DNA of 64,000 nucleotides from Phymorhynchus buccinoides (taxonomy: Eukaryota; Mollusca; Gastropoda; Neogastropoda; Raphitomidae). Positions 11,801-21,912 of the stretch are shown piece by piece. The DNA is taken from assembly GCA_017654935.2 (NCBI GenBank), contig CM065700.1:50206927-50270926 (forward strand), written 5' to 3'. The notes under the pieces were generated by a model. That model was not told the DNA's origin, ran no database searches, and worked only from the letters and a program-made list of their open reading frames with translations. The position numbers were made by a program, and so were the translations under genes. Within the stretch, counting starts at the first letter, position 1; each line of letters begins with the position of its first letter.

Positions 11801-14800
11801 AATGCTGTGGGGTGACATGGTTGGCTGTGTTTCATCAGGAGGGCAGTGTTGAATGAGTTAAACACATGATGATATGAATGCTGTAGGGTGACATGGTTGG
11901 TTGGCTGTGTTTTATCAGGAGGGCAGTGTTGAATGAGTTAAACACATGATGATATGAATGCTGTAGGGTGACATGGTTGGTTGTGTTTTATCAGGAGGGC
12001 AGTGTTGAATGAGTTAAGAAACACATGATGATATGAATGCTGTAGGGTGACATGGTTGGCTGTGTTTCATCAGGAGGGCAGTGTTGAATGAGTTAAGAAT
12101 CACATGATATGAATGCTGTGGGGTGACATGGTTGGCTGTGTTTCATCAGGAGGGCAGTGTTGAATGAGTTAAGAACATGATGATATGAATGCTGTAGGGT
12201 GACATGGTTGGCTGTGTTTCATCAGGAGGGCAGTGTTGAATGAGTTAAACACATGATGATATGAATGCTGTAGGGTGACATGGTTGGCTGTGTTTCATCA
12301 GGAGGGCAGTGTTGAATGAGTTAAACACATGATGATATGAATGCTGTAGGGTGACATGGTTGGCTGTGTTTCATCAGGAGGGCAGTGTTGAATGAGTTAA
12401 ACACATGATGATATGAATGCTGTAGGGTGACATGGTTGGTTGGCTGTGTTTTATCAGGAGGGCAGTGTTGAATGAGTTAAACACATGATGATATGAATGC
12501 TGTAGGGTGACATGGTTGGCTGTGTTTCATCAGGAGGGCAGTGTTGAATGAGTTAAGCACATGATGATATGAATGCTGTAGGGTGACATGGTTGGTTGGC
12601 TGTGTTTTATCAGGAGGGCAGTGTTGAATGAGTTAAACACATGATGATATGAATGCTGTAGGGTGACATGGTTGGCTGTGTTTCATCAGGAGGGCAGTGT
12701 TGAATGAGTTAAACACATGATGATATGAATGCTGTAGGGTGACATGGTTGGCTGTGTTTTATCAGGAGGGCAGTGTTGAATGAGTTAAACACATGATGAT
12801 ATGAATGCTGTAGGGTGACATGGTTGGCTGTGTTTCATCAGGAGGGCAGTGTTGAATGAGTTAAACACATGATGATATGAATGCTGTAGGGTGACATGGT
12901 TGGTTGGCTGTGTTTTATCAGGAGGGCAGTGTTGAATGAGTTAAACACATGATGATATGAATGCTGTAGGGTGACATGGTTGGCTCTGTTTTATCAGGAG
13001 GGCAGTGTTGAATGAGTTAAACACATGATGATATGAATGCTGTAGGGTGACATGGTTGGTTGGCTGTGTTTTATCAGGAGGGCAGTGTTGAATGAGTTAA
13101 ACACATGATGATATGAATGCTGTAGGGTGACATGGTTGGCTGTGTTTTATCAGGAGGGCAGTGTTGAATGAGTTAAACACATGATGATATGAATGCTGTA
13201 GGGTGACATGGTTGGTTGGCTGTGTTTTATCAGGAGGGCAGTGTTGAATGAGTTAAACACATGATGATATGAATGCTGTAGGGTGACATGGTTGGTTGGC
13301 TGTGTTTTATCAGGAGGGCAGTGTTGAATGAGTTAAACACATGATGATATGAATGCTGTAGGGTGACATGGTTGGTTGGCTGTGTTTTATCAGGAGGGCA
13401 GTGTTGAATGAGTTAAACACATGATGATATGAATGCTGTAGGGTGACATGGTTGGTTGGCTGTGTTTCATCAGGAGGGCAGTGTTGAATGAGTTAAACAC
13501 ATGATGATATGAATGCTGTAGGGTGACATGGTTTGTTGTGTTTCATCAGGAGGGCAGTGTTGAATGAGTTAAACACATGATGATATGAATGCTGTAGGGT
13601 GACATGGTTGGCTGTGTTTCATCAGGAGGGCAGTGTTGAATGAGTTAAACACATGATGATATGAATGCTGTAGGGTGACATGGTTGGTTGGCTGTGTTTT
13701 ATCAGGAGGGCAGTGTTGAATGAGTTAAACACATGATGATATGAATGCTGTAGGGTGACATGGTTTGTTGTGTTTCATCAGGAGGGCAGTGTTGAATGAG
13801 TTAAACACATGATGATATGAATGCTGTAGGGTGACATGGTTGGCTGTGTTTCATCAGGAGGGCAGTGTTGAATGAGTTAAACACATGATGATATGAATGC
13901 TGTAGGGTGACATGGTTGGCTGTGTTTCATCAGGAGGGCAGTGTTGAATGAGTTAAGAATCACATGATGATATGAATGCTGTAGGGTGACATGGTTGGCT
14001 GTGTTTCATCAGGAGGGCAGTGTTGAATGAGTTAAACACATGATGATATGAATGCTGTAGGGTGACATGGTTGGTTGTGTTTCATCAGGAGGGCAGTGTT
14101 GAATGAGTTAAACACATGATGATATGAATGCTGTAGGGTGACATGGTTGGCTGTGTTTCATCAGGAGGGCAGTGTTGAATGAGTTAAGAATCACATGATG
14201 ATATGAATGCTGTAGGGTGACATGGTTGGCTGTGTTTCATCAGGAGGGCAGTGTTGAATGAGTTAAACACATGATGATATGAATGCTGTAGGGTGACATG
14301 GTTGGCTGTGTTTCATCAGGAGGGCAGTGTTGAATGAGTTAAGAAACACATGATGATATGAATGCTGTAGGGTGACATGGTTTGTTGTGTTTTCATCAGG
14401 AGGGCAGTGTTGAATGAGTTAAACACATGATGATATGAATGCTGTAGGGTGACATGGTTGGCTGTGTTTCATCAGGAGGGCAGTGTTGAATGAGTTAAAC
14501 ACATGATGATATGAATGCTGTAGGGTGACATGGTTGGTTGTGTTTCATCAGGAGGGCAGTGTTGAATGAGTTAAACACATGATGATATGAATGCTGTAGG
14601 GTGACATGGTTGGCTGTGTTTCATCAGGAGGGCAGTGTTGAATGAGTTAAGAATCACATGATGATATGAATGCTGTAGGGTGACATGGTTGGTTGTGTGT
14701 TTATCAGGAGGGCAGTGTTGAATGAGTTAAACACATGATGATATGAATGCTGTAGGGTGACATGGTTGGTTGTGTTTCATCAGGAGGGCAGTGTTGAATG

Positions 14801-15399
14801 AGTTAAACACATGATGATATGAATGCTGTAGGGTGACATGGTTGGTTGTGTTTCATCAGGAGGGCAGTGTTGAATGAGTTAAACACATGATGATATGAAT
14901 GCTGTAGGGTGACATGGTTGGTTGGCTGTGTTTTATCAGGAGGGCAGTGTTGAATGAGTTAAACACATGATGATATGAATGCTGTAGGGTGACATGGTTG
15001 GCTGTGTTTTATCAGGAGGGCAGTGTTGAATGAGTTAAACACATGATGATATGAATGCTGTAGGGTGACATGGTTGGCTGTGTTTCATCAGGAGGGCAGT
15101 GTTGAATGAGTTAAACACATGATTATATGAATGCTGTAGGGTGACATGGTTGGCTGTGTTTCATCAGGAGGGCAGTGTTGAATGAGTTAAACACATGATG
15201 ATATGAATGCTGTAGGGTGACATGGTTGGCTGTGTTTCATCAGGAGGGCAGTGTTGAATGAGTTAAACACATGATGATATGAATGCTGTAGGGTGACATG
15301 GTTGGTTGGCTGTGTTTCATCAGGAGGGCAGTGTTGAATGAGTTAAACACATGATGATATGAATGCTGTAGGGTGACATGGTTGGCTGTGTTTCATCAG
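5846..15399 (+). repeat. 9.5-kb minisatellite, 76/80 bp unit, carrying the exon D 3' splice site
   Basis: About 120 head-to-tail units. Each has TGACATGGTTGG (optionally an extra GGTT), CTGTGTTT, then TATCAG or CATCAG followed by GAGGGCA, and then TTGAATGAGTTAA plus ACACATGATGATATGAATGC. The final unit runs without a break into exon D: TTTCATCAG then GAGGGCAAGGCG. Every unit therefore repeats the acceptor plus the first seven bases of the exon. In the copies the frame after the acceptor meets TGA at the sixth codon. Length variants (GGTT insertion; AAACAC, AAGAAACAC, AAGAATCAC) are interspersed, suggesting unequal exchange or gene conversion. Confidence 0.95.
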
Positions 15400-15488
15400 G
15401 AGGGCAAGGCGTTGGCAGCCCCCTTCACTGGTGTCATCTCCAGGTGTTTTGAGCCTCATCTCTCCATCTACATCGAGTCACAGGACAG
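15400..15488 (+). CDS. VPS53: VPS53 exon D
   Basis: Acceptor TTTCATCAG ends at 15399 and donor GTAGAT starts at 15489. Encodes [19 protein letters not shown], the strongly conserved VPS53 segment. 29 codons plus 2 bases; the split codon is completed by exon E. The donor is weak (GTAGAT). The acceptor is the last member of the 9.5-kb array. Confidence 0.92.
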
Positions 15489-15498
15489 GTAGATATAA

Positions 15499-15530
<32 letters not shown>

Positions 15531-15710
15531 CCCCTTCACTGGTGTCATCTCCAGGTGCTTTGAGCATCATCTCTCCATCTACATCGAGTCATAGGACAGG
15601 TAGATATAATGTCTGTCTGTCTGTCTGTCTGTCTGTCTGCCCCCCTTCACTGGTGTCATCTCCAGGTGCTTTGAGCATCATCTCTCCATCTACATCGAGT
15701 CATAGGACAG
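15489..15710 (+). repeat. Two partial tandem copies of exon D with donor
   Basis: After exon D, a unit of about 111 bp follows twice (copies at 15530-15599 and 15641-15710). Each consists of a TCTG microsatellite, then CCCCTTCACTGGTGTCATC, the rest of exon D, and the same donor GTAGATATAATG. Both copies carry CAT for CCT (His for Pro) and TAG in place of CAG near the exon end, so inclusion would stop translation. Confidence 0.88.
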
Positions 15711-15727
15711 GTAGATATAATGTCTGT

Positions 15728-17030
15728 CTGTCTATCATTGTATGCTCTGTGTTGTAGTCTCTCTCTGTCTGTCTATCATTGTATGCTCTGTGTTGTAGTC
15801 TCTCTCTGTCTGTCTATCATTGTATGCTCTGTGTTGTAGTCTCTCTCTGTCTGTCTATCATTGTATGCTCTGTGTTGTAGTCTCTCTCTGTCTGTCTATC
15901 ATTGTATGCTCTGTGTTGTAGTCTCTCTCTGTCTGTCTATCATTGTATGCTCTGTGTTGTAGTCTCTCTCTGTCTGTCTATCATTGTATGCTCTGTGTTG
16001 TAGTCTCTCTCTGTCTGTCTATCATTGTATGCTCTGTGTTGTAGTCTCTCTCTGTCTGTCTATCATTGTATGCTCTGTGTTGTAGTCTCTCTCTGTCTGT
16101 CTATCATTGTATGCTCTGTGTTGTAGTCTCTCTCTGTCTGTCTATCATTGTATGCTCTGTGTTGTAGTCTCTCTCTGTCTGTCTATCATTGTATGCTCTG
16201 TGTTGTAGTCTCTCTCTGTCTGTCTATCATTGTATGCTCTGTGTTGTAGTCTCTCTCTGTCTGTCTATCATTGTATGCTCTGTGTTGTAGTCTCTCTCTG
16301 TCTGTCTATCATTGTATGCTCTGTGTTGTAGTCTCTCTCTGTCTGTCTATCATTGTATGCTCTGTGTTGTAGTCTCTCTCTGTCTGTCTATCATTGTATG
16401 CTCTGTGTTGTAGTCTCTCTCTGTCTGTCTATCATTGTATGCTCTGTGTTGTAGTCTCTCTCTGTCTGTCTATCATTGTATGCTCTGTGTTGTAGTCTCT
16501 CTCTGTCTGTCTATCATTGTATGCTCTGTGTTGTAGTCTCTCTCTGTCTGTCTATCATTGTATGCTCTGTGTTGTAGTCTCTCTCTGTCTGTCTATCATT
16601 GTATGCTCTGTGTTGTAGTCTCTCTCTGTCTGTCTATCATTGTATGCTCTGTGTTGTAGTCTCTCTCTGTCTGTCTATCATTGTATGCTCTGTGTTGTAG
16701 TCTCTCTCTGTCTGTCTATCATTGTATGCTCTGTGTTGTAGTCTCTCTCTGTCTGTCTATCATTGTATGCTCTGTGTTGTAGTCTCTCTCTGTCTGTCTA
16801 TCATTGTATGCTCTGTGTTGTAGTCTCTCTCTGTCTGTCTATCATTGTATGCTCTGTGTTGTAGTCTCTCTCTGTCTGTCTATCATTGTATGCTCTGTGT
16901 TGTAGTCTCTCTCTGTCTGTCTATCATTGTATGCTTTGTGTTGTAGTCTCTCTCTGTCTGTCTATCATTGTATGCTCTGTGTTGTAGTCTCTCTCTGTCT
17001 GTCTATCATTGTATGCTCTGTGTTGTCTCT
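15728..17030 (+). repeat. Minisatellite, 41-bp unit, about 31 copies
   Basis: Nearly perfect repeats of a unit containing TCTCTCTCTGTCTGTCTATC and ATTGTATGCTCTGTGTTGTAG. Almost no divergence between units (one CTTTG variant near 16934). It is pyrimidine-rich on the plus strand, and each unit ends in TTGTAG, which resembles an acceptor. It lies in the intron between exons D and E. Confidence 0.93.
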
Positions 17031-17127
17031 CTCTCCCCATTTCTTCTTTTCTCTTTTCTCTCTCTCTGTCTCTTGTTGAATGTTTATGCCTCTCCTCTTC
17101 CTGTCTGCTCTTTCTCTCTATGGTATA

Positions 17128-17394
17128 ACTTCCAGAAGGCAGGGGAACTATTTGTTACTGATGAATGTGTGCAGGAACCTGTCAGAGCAGATCCTTCGCT
17201 TCCTGGAAGAGCTTCGCCAGCAGAGCCCCAAACAGAACTTCCAGAAGGCAGGGGAACTATTTGTTACTGATGACTGTGTGTGCAGGAACCTGTCAGAGCA
17301 GATCCTTCGCTTCCTGGAGGAGCTGCGCCAGCAGAGCCCCAAACAGAACTTCCAGAAGGCAGGGGAACTGTTTGTTACTGATGACTGTGTGCAG
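17128..17394 (+). repeat. Triplicated 5' edge of exon E with acceptors
   Basis: A unit of about 110 bp contains ACTTCCAGAAGGCAGGGGAA, TTTGTTACTGATGA, the acceptor GTGTGCAG, and then the first 20 or so codons of exon E. Acceptors end at 17174, 17285 and 17394; the last belongs to the true exon. Spacings are 111 and 109 bases. Entry at either upstream acceptor reads exon-like sequence once or twice but is out of frame by the third copy. Confidence 0.9.
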
Positions 17395-17637
17395 GAACCT
17401 GTCAGAGCAGATCCTTCGCTTCCTGGAGGAGCTGCGCCAGCAGAGCCCCAAACAGCTGGACAGTGAGGAGGGGAGCAACGTGCTGCCGTCGTGCGCCGAC
17501 CTGTTCGTCTTCTACAAGCAGTGCATGGTGCAGTGCTCCCAGCTGTCCACCGCGCAGCCCATGCTGCACCTCACCAGGCTCTTCCAGAAGTACCTCAAGG
17601 AGTACGCGCACAGGGTGCTGCTGGCTAACCTCCCCAA
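17395..17637 (+). CDS. VPS53: VPS53 exon E
   Basis: Acceptor GTGTGCAG ends at 17394; donor GTCAGT starts at 17638. One base completes the codon from exon D, then 80 codons plus 2 bases. Encodes [20 protein letters not shown], then the conserved [20 protein letters not shown] and [19 protein letters not shown] (Lys codon split). The true exon was chosen over the two upstream copies because only this one leads in frame into the conserved segment. Confidence 0.94.
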
Positions 17638-17955
17638 GTCAGTATTCTCATTTCCCCTGTAGTATTAAAGGTTTGCCTTCTACAAACTAGTGCATTTTTT
17701 ACAGTGTTTACCACACAGCCCACTCTGCATCTGAGGAGACTCTTTTAGAAATATCAGAAGGAGTTCGCCCACAGAGTGCTGCTGGCTAACCTCCCTTCTC
17801 ATATCCCTGGTAGTATTGATGGTTTGTCTTCTACAAGCAATGGATAGTGCATTTTTCACAAATGTTTACTGCACAGCCCATTCTGCATGTGAGGAGACTC
17901 TCAGAAATATCAGGAGTACGCCCGTAGTGTGCTTCTGGTAAACTTGCCAAAGTAG
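17638..17955 (+). pseudogene. Two decayed copies of the exon E 3' half
   Basis: Downstream of the donor, two segments (about 17670-17800 and 17830-17955) align by eye with the second half of exon E. Recognisable pieces are CTTCTACAAGCA, AGTGCATTTTT, CACAGCCCA, TCTGCAT, GAAATATCAG, and in the first copy AGAGTGCTGCTGGCTAACCT. Both are disrupted by indels and stops. They are older than the array copies elsewhere. Confidence 0.78.
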
Positions 17956-18319
17956 GAATAACAAGTTCTCATGGGTGAAAGGAGTGCTCCTGAAATCTGG
18001 ATTGGAAAAGCTGATAGAAAGAGTCTTCAGGATTGACGTCTTGTCATCTGAAACCACTGTCTTATAGAATCAGCCATTTCTGCCATCATTGATGGCCGAT
18101 TAAAACAAAATGATAAATATGCAATTCTAGCATCACCCCTACCCATCACCCATCACACACACATTGTAAATTATTCTTAATGCGGTCACCACTTCAGGAT
18201 TGGGAAGAGAACATTGAAATGTGTCATTTCAGGATTGAGAGAATGTGTTGCTTTCACCCATGCCTCTGTGCTTTTCTGTTGTTTTAAATGACCTTCACTG
18301 TTGTGTTGTTTGTCCACAG

Positions 18320-18400
18320 ACTGAGCAAGGAGAGTTCATCTTTAGGCACGGCCTCAGGGCTGATTCAGAGCATTCTGAAAGAGTGAGAGGCCAGCAAGCT
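18320..18400 (+). pseudogene. Decayed copy of the exon F 5' part
   Basis: TGTCCACAG is followed by ACTGAGCAAGGAGAGTTCAT, then sequence matching exon F through GCATTCTGAAAGAG, where a TGA falls in frame, and GGCCAGCAAGCTAAC. It is a partial duplicate of the exon start with an intact-looking acceptor. Confidence 0.82.
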
Positions 18401-18448
18401 AACTAAAGAAAAACTAAAGTTTGCATTGGGTCAATGATTTTTGTGCTA

Positions 18449-18802
18449 TATTTTACGGACTACAAGGCAATACTTTTCCCCCTGACTAACACCCCTGCGC
18501 CTTATAATGTGACGGATAATATAGTCAGAACATATAGTACAGTATGTTACAGACTATAAGGCAATACTTTCCCCCTGACTAACACCCCTGCGCCTTATAA
18601 TGTGACTGATAATATAGTCAGAACATATAGTACAGTATGTTACAGACTACAAGGCAATACTTTCCCCCAGACTAACACCCCTGCGCCTTATAATGTGACT
18701 GATAATATAGTCAGAAAATAGAGTAACAAAATCTGAAATTTGTGTTAAATTTGGGGGGTGCGCCTTATAATCAGGTGCGCCTTATAGTCCGTAAATATGG
18801 TA
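18449..18802. mobile_element. Non-autonomous DNA transposon (MITE-like) with inverted ends
   Basis: The left end TATTTTACGGACTACAAGGC is inverted with respect to the right end GCCTTATAGTCCGTAAATAT. Inside, a segment of about 95-100 bp (CCCTGACTAACACCCCTGCG ... ATAATATAGTCAG) is repeated about three times. A related element is at 19939-20341 and a partial one near 51159. No transposase is encoded. Confidence 0.7.
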
Positions 18803-18815
18803 ATTGAAATCAGGG

Positions 18816-19310
18816 AGAGCAGTGGAGGGTGTACCAGTACTGTCTAGTGTGTGTCTGTGTGTATTTATCATATTGTACAGACTGAGCAGGGAGAGCAGTG
18901 GAGGGTGTACCAGTACTGTCTAATGTGTGTCTGTGTGTATTTATCATATTGTACAGACTGAGCAGTGGAGGGTGTACCAGTACTGTCTAATGTGTGTCTG
19001 TGTGTATTCATCACATTGTACAGACTGAGCAGTGGAGGGTGTACCAGTACTGTCTAATGTGTGTCTGTGTGTATTTATCACATTGTACAGACTGAGCAGT
19101 GGAGGGTGTACCAGTACTGTCTAATGTGTGTCTGTGTGTATTTATCATATTGTACAGACTGAGCAGGGAGAGTTCATCCCTAGGCACAGCCTCAGGGCTG
19201 ATTCAGAGCATTCTAGGAGGGCGAGGCCAGCAAGCTGAGTGAGGAGGAGCAGTGGAGGGTTTACCAGTACTGTCTAATGTGTGTCTATGTGTATTTATCA
19301 TATTTTACAG
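18816..19310 (+). repeat. Array carrying the exon F 3' splice site
   Basis: Units of about 67-76 bp: AGCAGTGGAGGGTGTACCAG, TACTGTCTAATGTGTGTCTG, TTATCATATTGTACAG, then ACTGAGC. Acceptors end at 18880, 18956, 19023, 19090 and 19157; the true one ends at 19310. Each unit is an internally deleted exon F start (CTGAGCA joined to GCAGTGG, skipping about 80 bases) plus upstream intron. The copy after 19157 is longer and retains more of the exon, through GCTGAGTGAGGAGGAGCAGT. After a copied acceptor the frame soon reaches TAA. Confidence 0.9.
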
Positions 19311-19547
19311 GCTGAGCAAGGAGAGCAGTTCTCTGGGCACAGCCTCAGGGCTGATCCAGAGCATTCTGAAGGAGGGCGAGGCCAGCAAGCTGAGTGAGGA
19401 GGAGCAGTGGCGGGTGTGCAGCATTCTGGCCACAGCAGAGTACTGCATGGACACCACCAGCCAGCTGGCCGACAAACTCCGGGAGAAAGTCGACCCTGAA
19501 CTCAGGAGTAATATTGACCTGTCGGCAGAACAGGACATGTTTCACAC
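19311..19547 (+). CDS. VPS53: VPS53 exon F
   Basis: Acceptor TATTTTACAG ends at 19310; donor GTGAGT begins at 19548. One base completes the Lys codon of exon E, then 78 codons plus 2 bases. Encodes LSKESSSLGTASGLIQSILK, the acidic SKLSEEEQWRVCSILATAEY, and KLREKVDPELRSNIDLSAEQ. This matches the VPS53 region with the LCxICNILSTAEYC-type motif. Only the last of seven acceptor-bearing copies runs open through the whole exon. Confidence 0.94.
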
Positions 19548-19645
19548 GTGAGTAATAATGATGATAATATCCATAAATAGTAGTTTATAATATTACCAGT
19601 GCTAATGATGATAATATCCATAAATAGTAGTTTATAATATCACCA

Positions 19646-19742
19646 ATCAGCTGGCCGACAAACTGAGAGAGAAAGTCAACCCAGAGCTCAGGAATAATAT
19701 TGATTTGTCGGCCGAACAGGACATGTTAATGATGTTTCACAC
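19646..19742 (+). pseudogene. Copy of the exon F 3' end
   Basis: CAGCTGGCCGACAAACTGAG onward matches the exon F tail at about 85-90 percent by eye, ending ATGTTTCACACGTGGGTGG. An eight-base insertion (TTAATGAT) interrupts the end. The donor position reads GTGGGT. Confidence 0.82.
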
Positions 19743-19812
19743 GTGGGTGGCATGATATATGGGTAGTTTGTTGTTACATATATATGTTATGTGTCGTGTG
19801 ACTGTAATAAAT

Positions 19813-19875
19813 GGAAGGAGAAAGTCAACCCAGAGCTGAAGAGTGAATGAATGTATCTACCCAACAGGATATGCT
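19813..19875 (+). pseudogene. Second, more decayed copy of the exon F 3' end
   Basis: GGAAGGAGAAAGTCAACCCA, then GAGCTGAAGAGTGAATGA and CCAACAGGATATGC, correspond to the exon F segment REKVDPEL...EQDM with indels. Confidence 0.65.
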
Positions 19876-19938
19876 CCTCACATTTTGTGTGGTTTGTAGT
19901 GTAATAAATAGAATGTTTTGGAATTGTGTTTCTCGTTA

Positions 19939-20341
19939 TGTACCGTCATTCACGGACTACAAGCCGATTCCTAATATCAGCCGCACCCCTTACTGAGTTT
20001 AATTTTGTTCTCCGAAAAATGTAATGCCTAAGCCGCGTCGAAGCATAAGCCACGGAAAAATGGCGATGCGCGATGTCCGCTTCCAGTTGAGTCCAAAGTT
20101 CATCGCGGGTGTGTTGACTGCCAAAACGAAAGTGTCGGGACCGCGAAACAGATCGTCATTTTGTGAAAAATATACCGAAATCAAGGTGATTTTTTGTCAT
20201 CAACCGTGAACAAGGCCACAGATCAAAGGTCTGAATCAAGGATGCCACTGAGGTGAGTTTGCTTTCACTTAGCAACGTTCAGGCCGCGGCACAGTACTAG
20301 CCCCTGGGGGGGGGGGGCTTATAGTCCGCGAATTACCGTAT
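19939..20341. mobile_element. Second MITE-like element with inverted ends
   Basis: The left end ACCGTCATTCACGGACTACA is inverted relative to the right end TTATAGTCCGCGAATTACCG. About 400 bp long. The 61-codon open frames inside (for example 20024-20209 +) could be remnants of a transposase but show no motif I recognise. It contains a G-run of about 10 near 20307. Confidence 0.65.
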
Positions 20342-20354
20342 ATAGTGCAGGGAA

Positions 20355-20432
20355 TAACTTGGGGTCAATACGAACCCTAAGCTAAAAGCTAACCTCAGTT
20401 TATCTGCTGAGCAAGACATGTTTCACTGTTAG
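20355..20432 (+). pseudogene. Third decayed copy of the exon F 3' end
   Basis: GTCAATACGAACCCTAAGCT ... AACCTCAGTTTATCTGCTGA and GCAAGACATGTTTCAC resemble the exon F segment VDPELRSNIDLSAEQDMFH, with an acceptable donor-like GTTAGG lacking conservation. Confidence 0.6.
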
Positions 20433-20454
20433 GTTGTGTACTGTAAATGGGTAT

Positions 20455-21720
20455 CACGAACTGTGTAGTGTGATGTGTGTAGTGTGTAAGTAATGTGTCG
20501 CATGTATGTAGTGCTTAATGTAGGATGAACTGTGTAGTGTGATGTGTGTAGTGTGTATGTAATGTGTTGCATGTATGTAGTGCTTAATGTAGGGTGAACT
20601 GTGTAGTGTGATGTGTGTAGTGTGTAAGTAATATGTCACATGTGCTTAATGTAGGATGAACTGTGTAGTGTGATGTGTGTAGTGTGTAAGTAATATGTCA
20701 CATGTATGTAGTGCTTAATGTAGGATGAACTGTGTAGTGTGATGTGTGTAGTGTGTAAGTAATGTGTCGCATGTATGTAGTGCTTAATGTAGGATGAACT
20801 GTGTAGTGTGATGTGTGTAGTGTGTAAGTAATGTGTCGTATGTATGTAGTGCTTAATGTAGGATGAACTGTGTAGTGTGATGTGTGTAGTGTGTAAGTAA
20901 TGTGTCGCATGTATGTAGTGCTTAATGTAGGATGAACTGTGTAGTGTGATGTGTGTAGTGTGTAAGTAATGTGTCGCATGTATGTAGTGCTTAATGTAGG
21001 ATGAACTGTGTAGTGTGATGTGTGTAGTGTGTAAGTAATGTGTCGCATGTATGTAGTGCTTAATGTAGGATAGGATGAACTGTGTAGTGTGATGTGTGTA
21101 GTGTGTAAGTAATGTGTCACATGTATGTAGTGCTTAATGTAGGATGAACTGTGTAGTGTGATGTGTGTGTAGTGTGTAAGTAATATGTCACATGTATGTA
21201 GTGCTTAATGTAGGATGAACTGTGTAGTGTGATGTGTGTAGTGTGTAAGTAATGTGTTACATGTATGTAGTGCTTAATGTAGGATGAACTGTGTAGTGTG
21301 ATGTGTGTAGTGTGTAAGTAATGTGTCACATGTATGTAGTGCTTAATGTATCGTAGGATGAACTGTGTAGTGTGATATGTGTAGTGTGTAAGTAATGTGT
21401 CACATGTATGTAGTGCTTAATGTAGGATGAACTGTGTAGTGTGATGTGTGTAGTGTGTAAGTAATGTGTCGCATGTATGTAGTGCTTAATGTAGGATGAA
21501 CTGTGTAGTGTGATGTGTGTAGTGTGTAAGTAATGTGTCGCATGTATGTAGTGCTTAATGTAGCATAGGATGAACTGTGTAGTGTGATGTGTGTAGTGTG
21601 TAAGTAATGTGTCACATGTATGTAGTGCTTAATGTAGCATAGGATGAACTGTGTAGTGTGATGTGTGTAGTGTGTAAGTAATGTGTCACATGTATGTAGT
21701 GCTTAATGTAGCATAGGATG
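20455..21720 (+). repeat. Minisatellite, about 69-bp unit, about 18 copies
   Basis: Units contain GATGAACTGTGTAGTGTGAT, GTGTGTAGTGTGTAAGTAAT and GTGTCGCATGTATGTAGTGC TTAATGTAG. Length variants include an extra GATAG, TCGTAG or CATAG block. It ends immediately before the intron segment preceding exon G. Minus-strand open frames are repeat translations. Confidence 0.92.
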
Positions 21721-21833
21721 AACTGGTACCTCAGGGCCAACTTTCTCATTCAGTTTTATCGCATGATGTGCATCTGTGTGTGTCTGTCTGTCAATCCATC
21801 TGTGTGTGTGTCAAACCATCTGTGTGTGTGCAG

Positions 21834-21912
21834 TGTGATCTCCAGCTGTATACAACTACTGGTTCAGGACCTGGAGGCAGCCTGTGAACCAGCGCTGACC
21901 GCTATGACCAAG
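21834..21912 (+). CDS. VPS53: VPS53 exon G
   Basis: Acceptor GTGTGTGCAG ends at 21833; donor GTAAGG begins at 21913. One base completes the Thr codon of exon F, then 26 codons encoding VISSCIQLLVQDLEAACEPA followed by LTAMTK. This is the highly conserved SSxIQLLVQDLxxACxPALTAM motif. Confidence 0.95.

Noticed and set aside
5846..15399. CRISPR-like array
   Set aside because: The 76/80-bp units are contiguous with no unique spacers, lie in a eukaryotic intron, and have no cas genes nearby.
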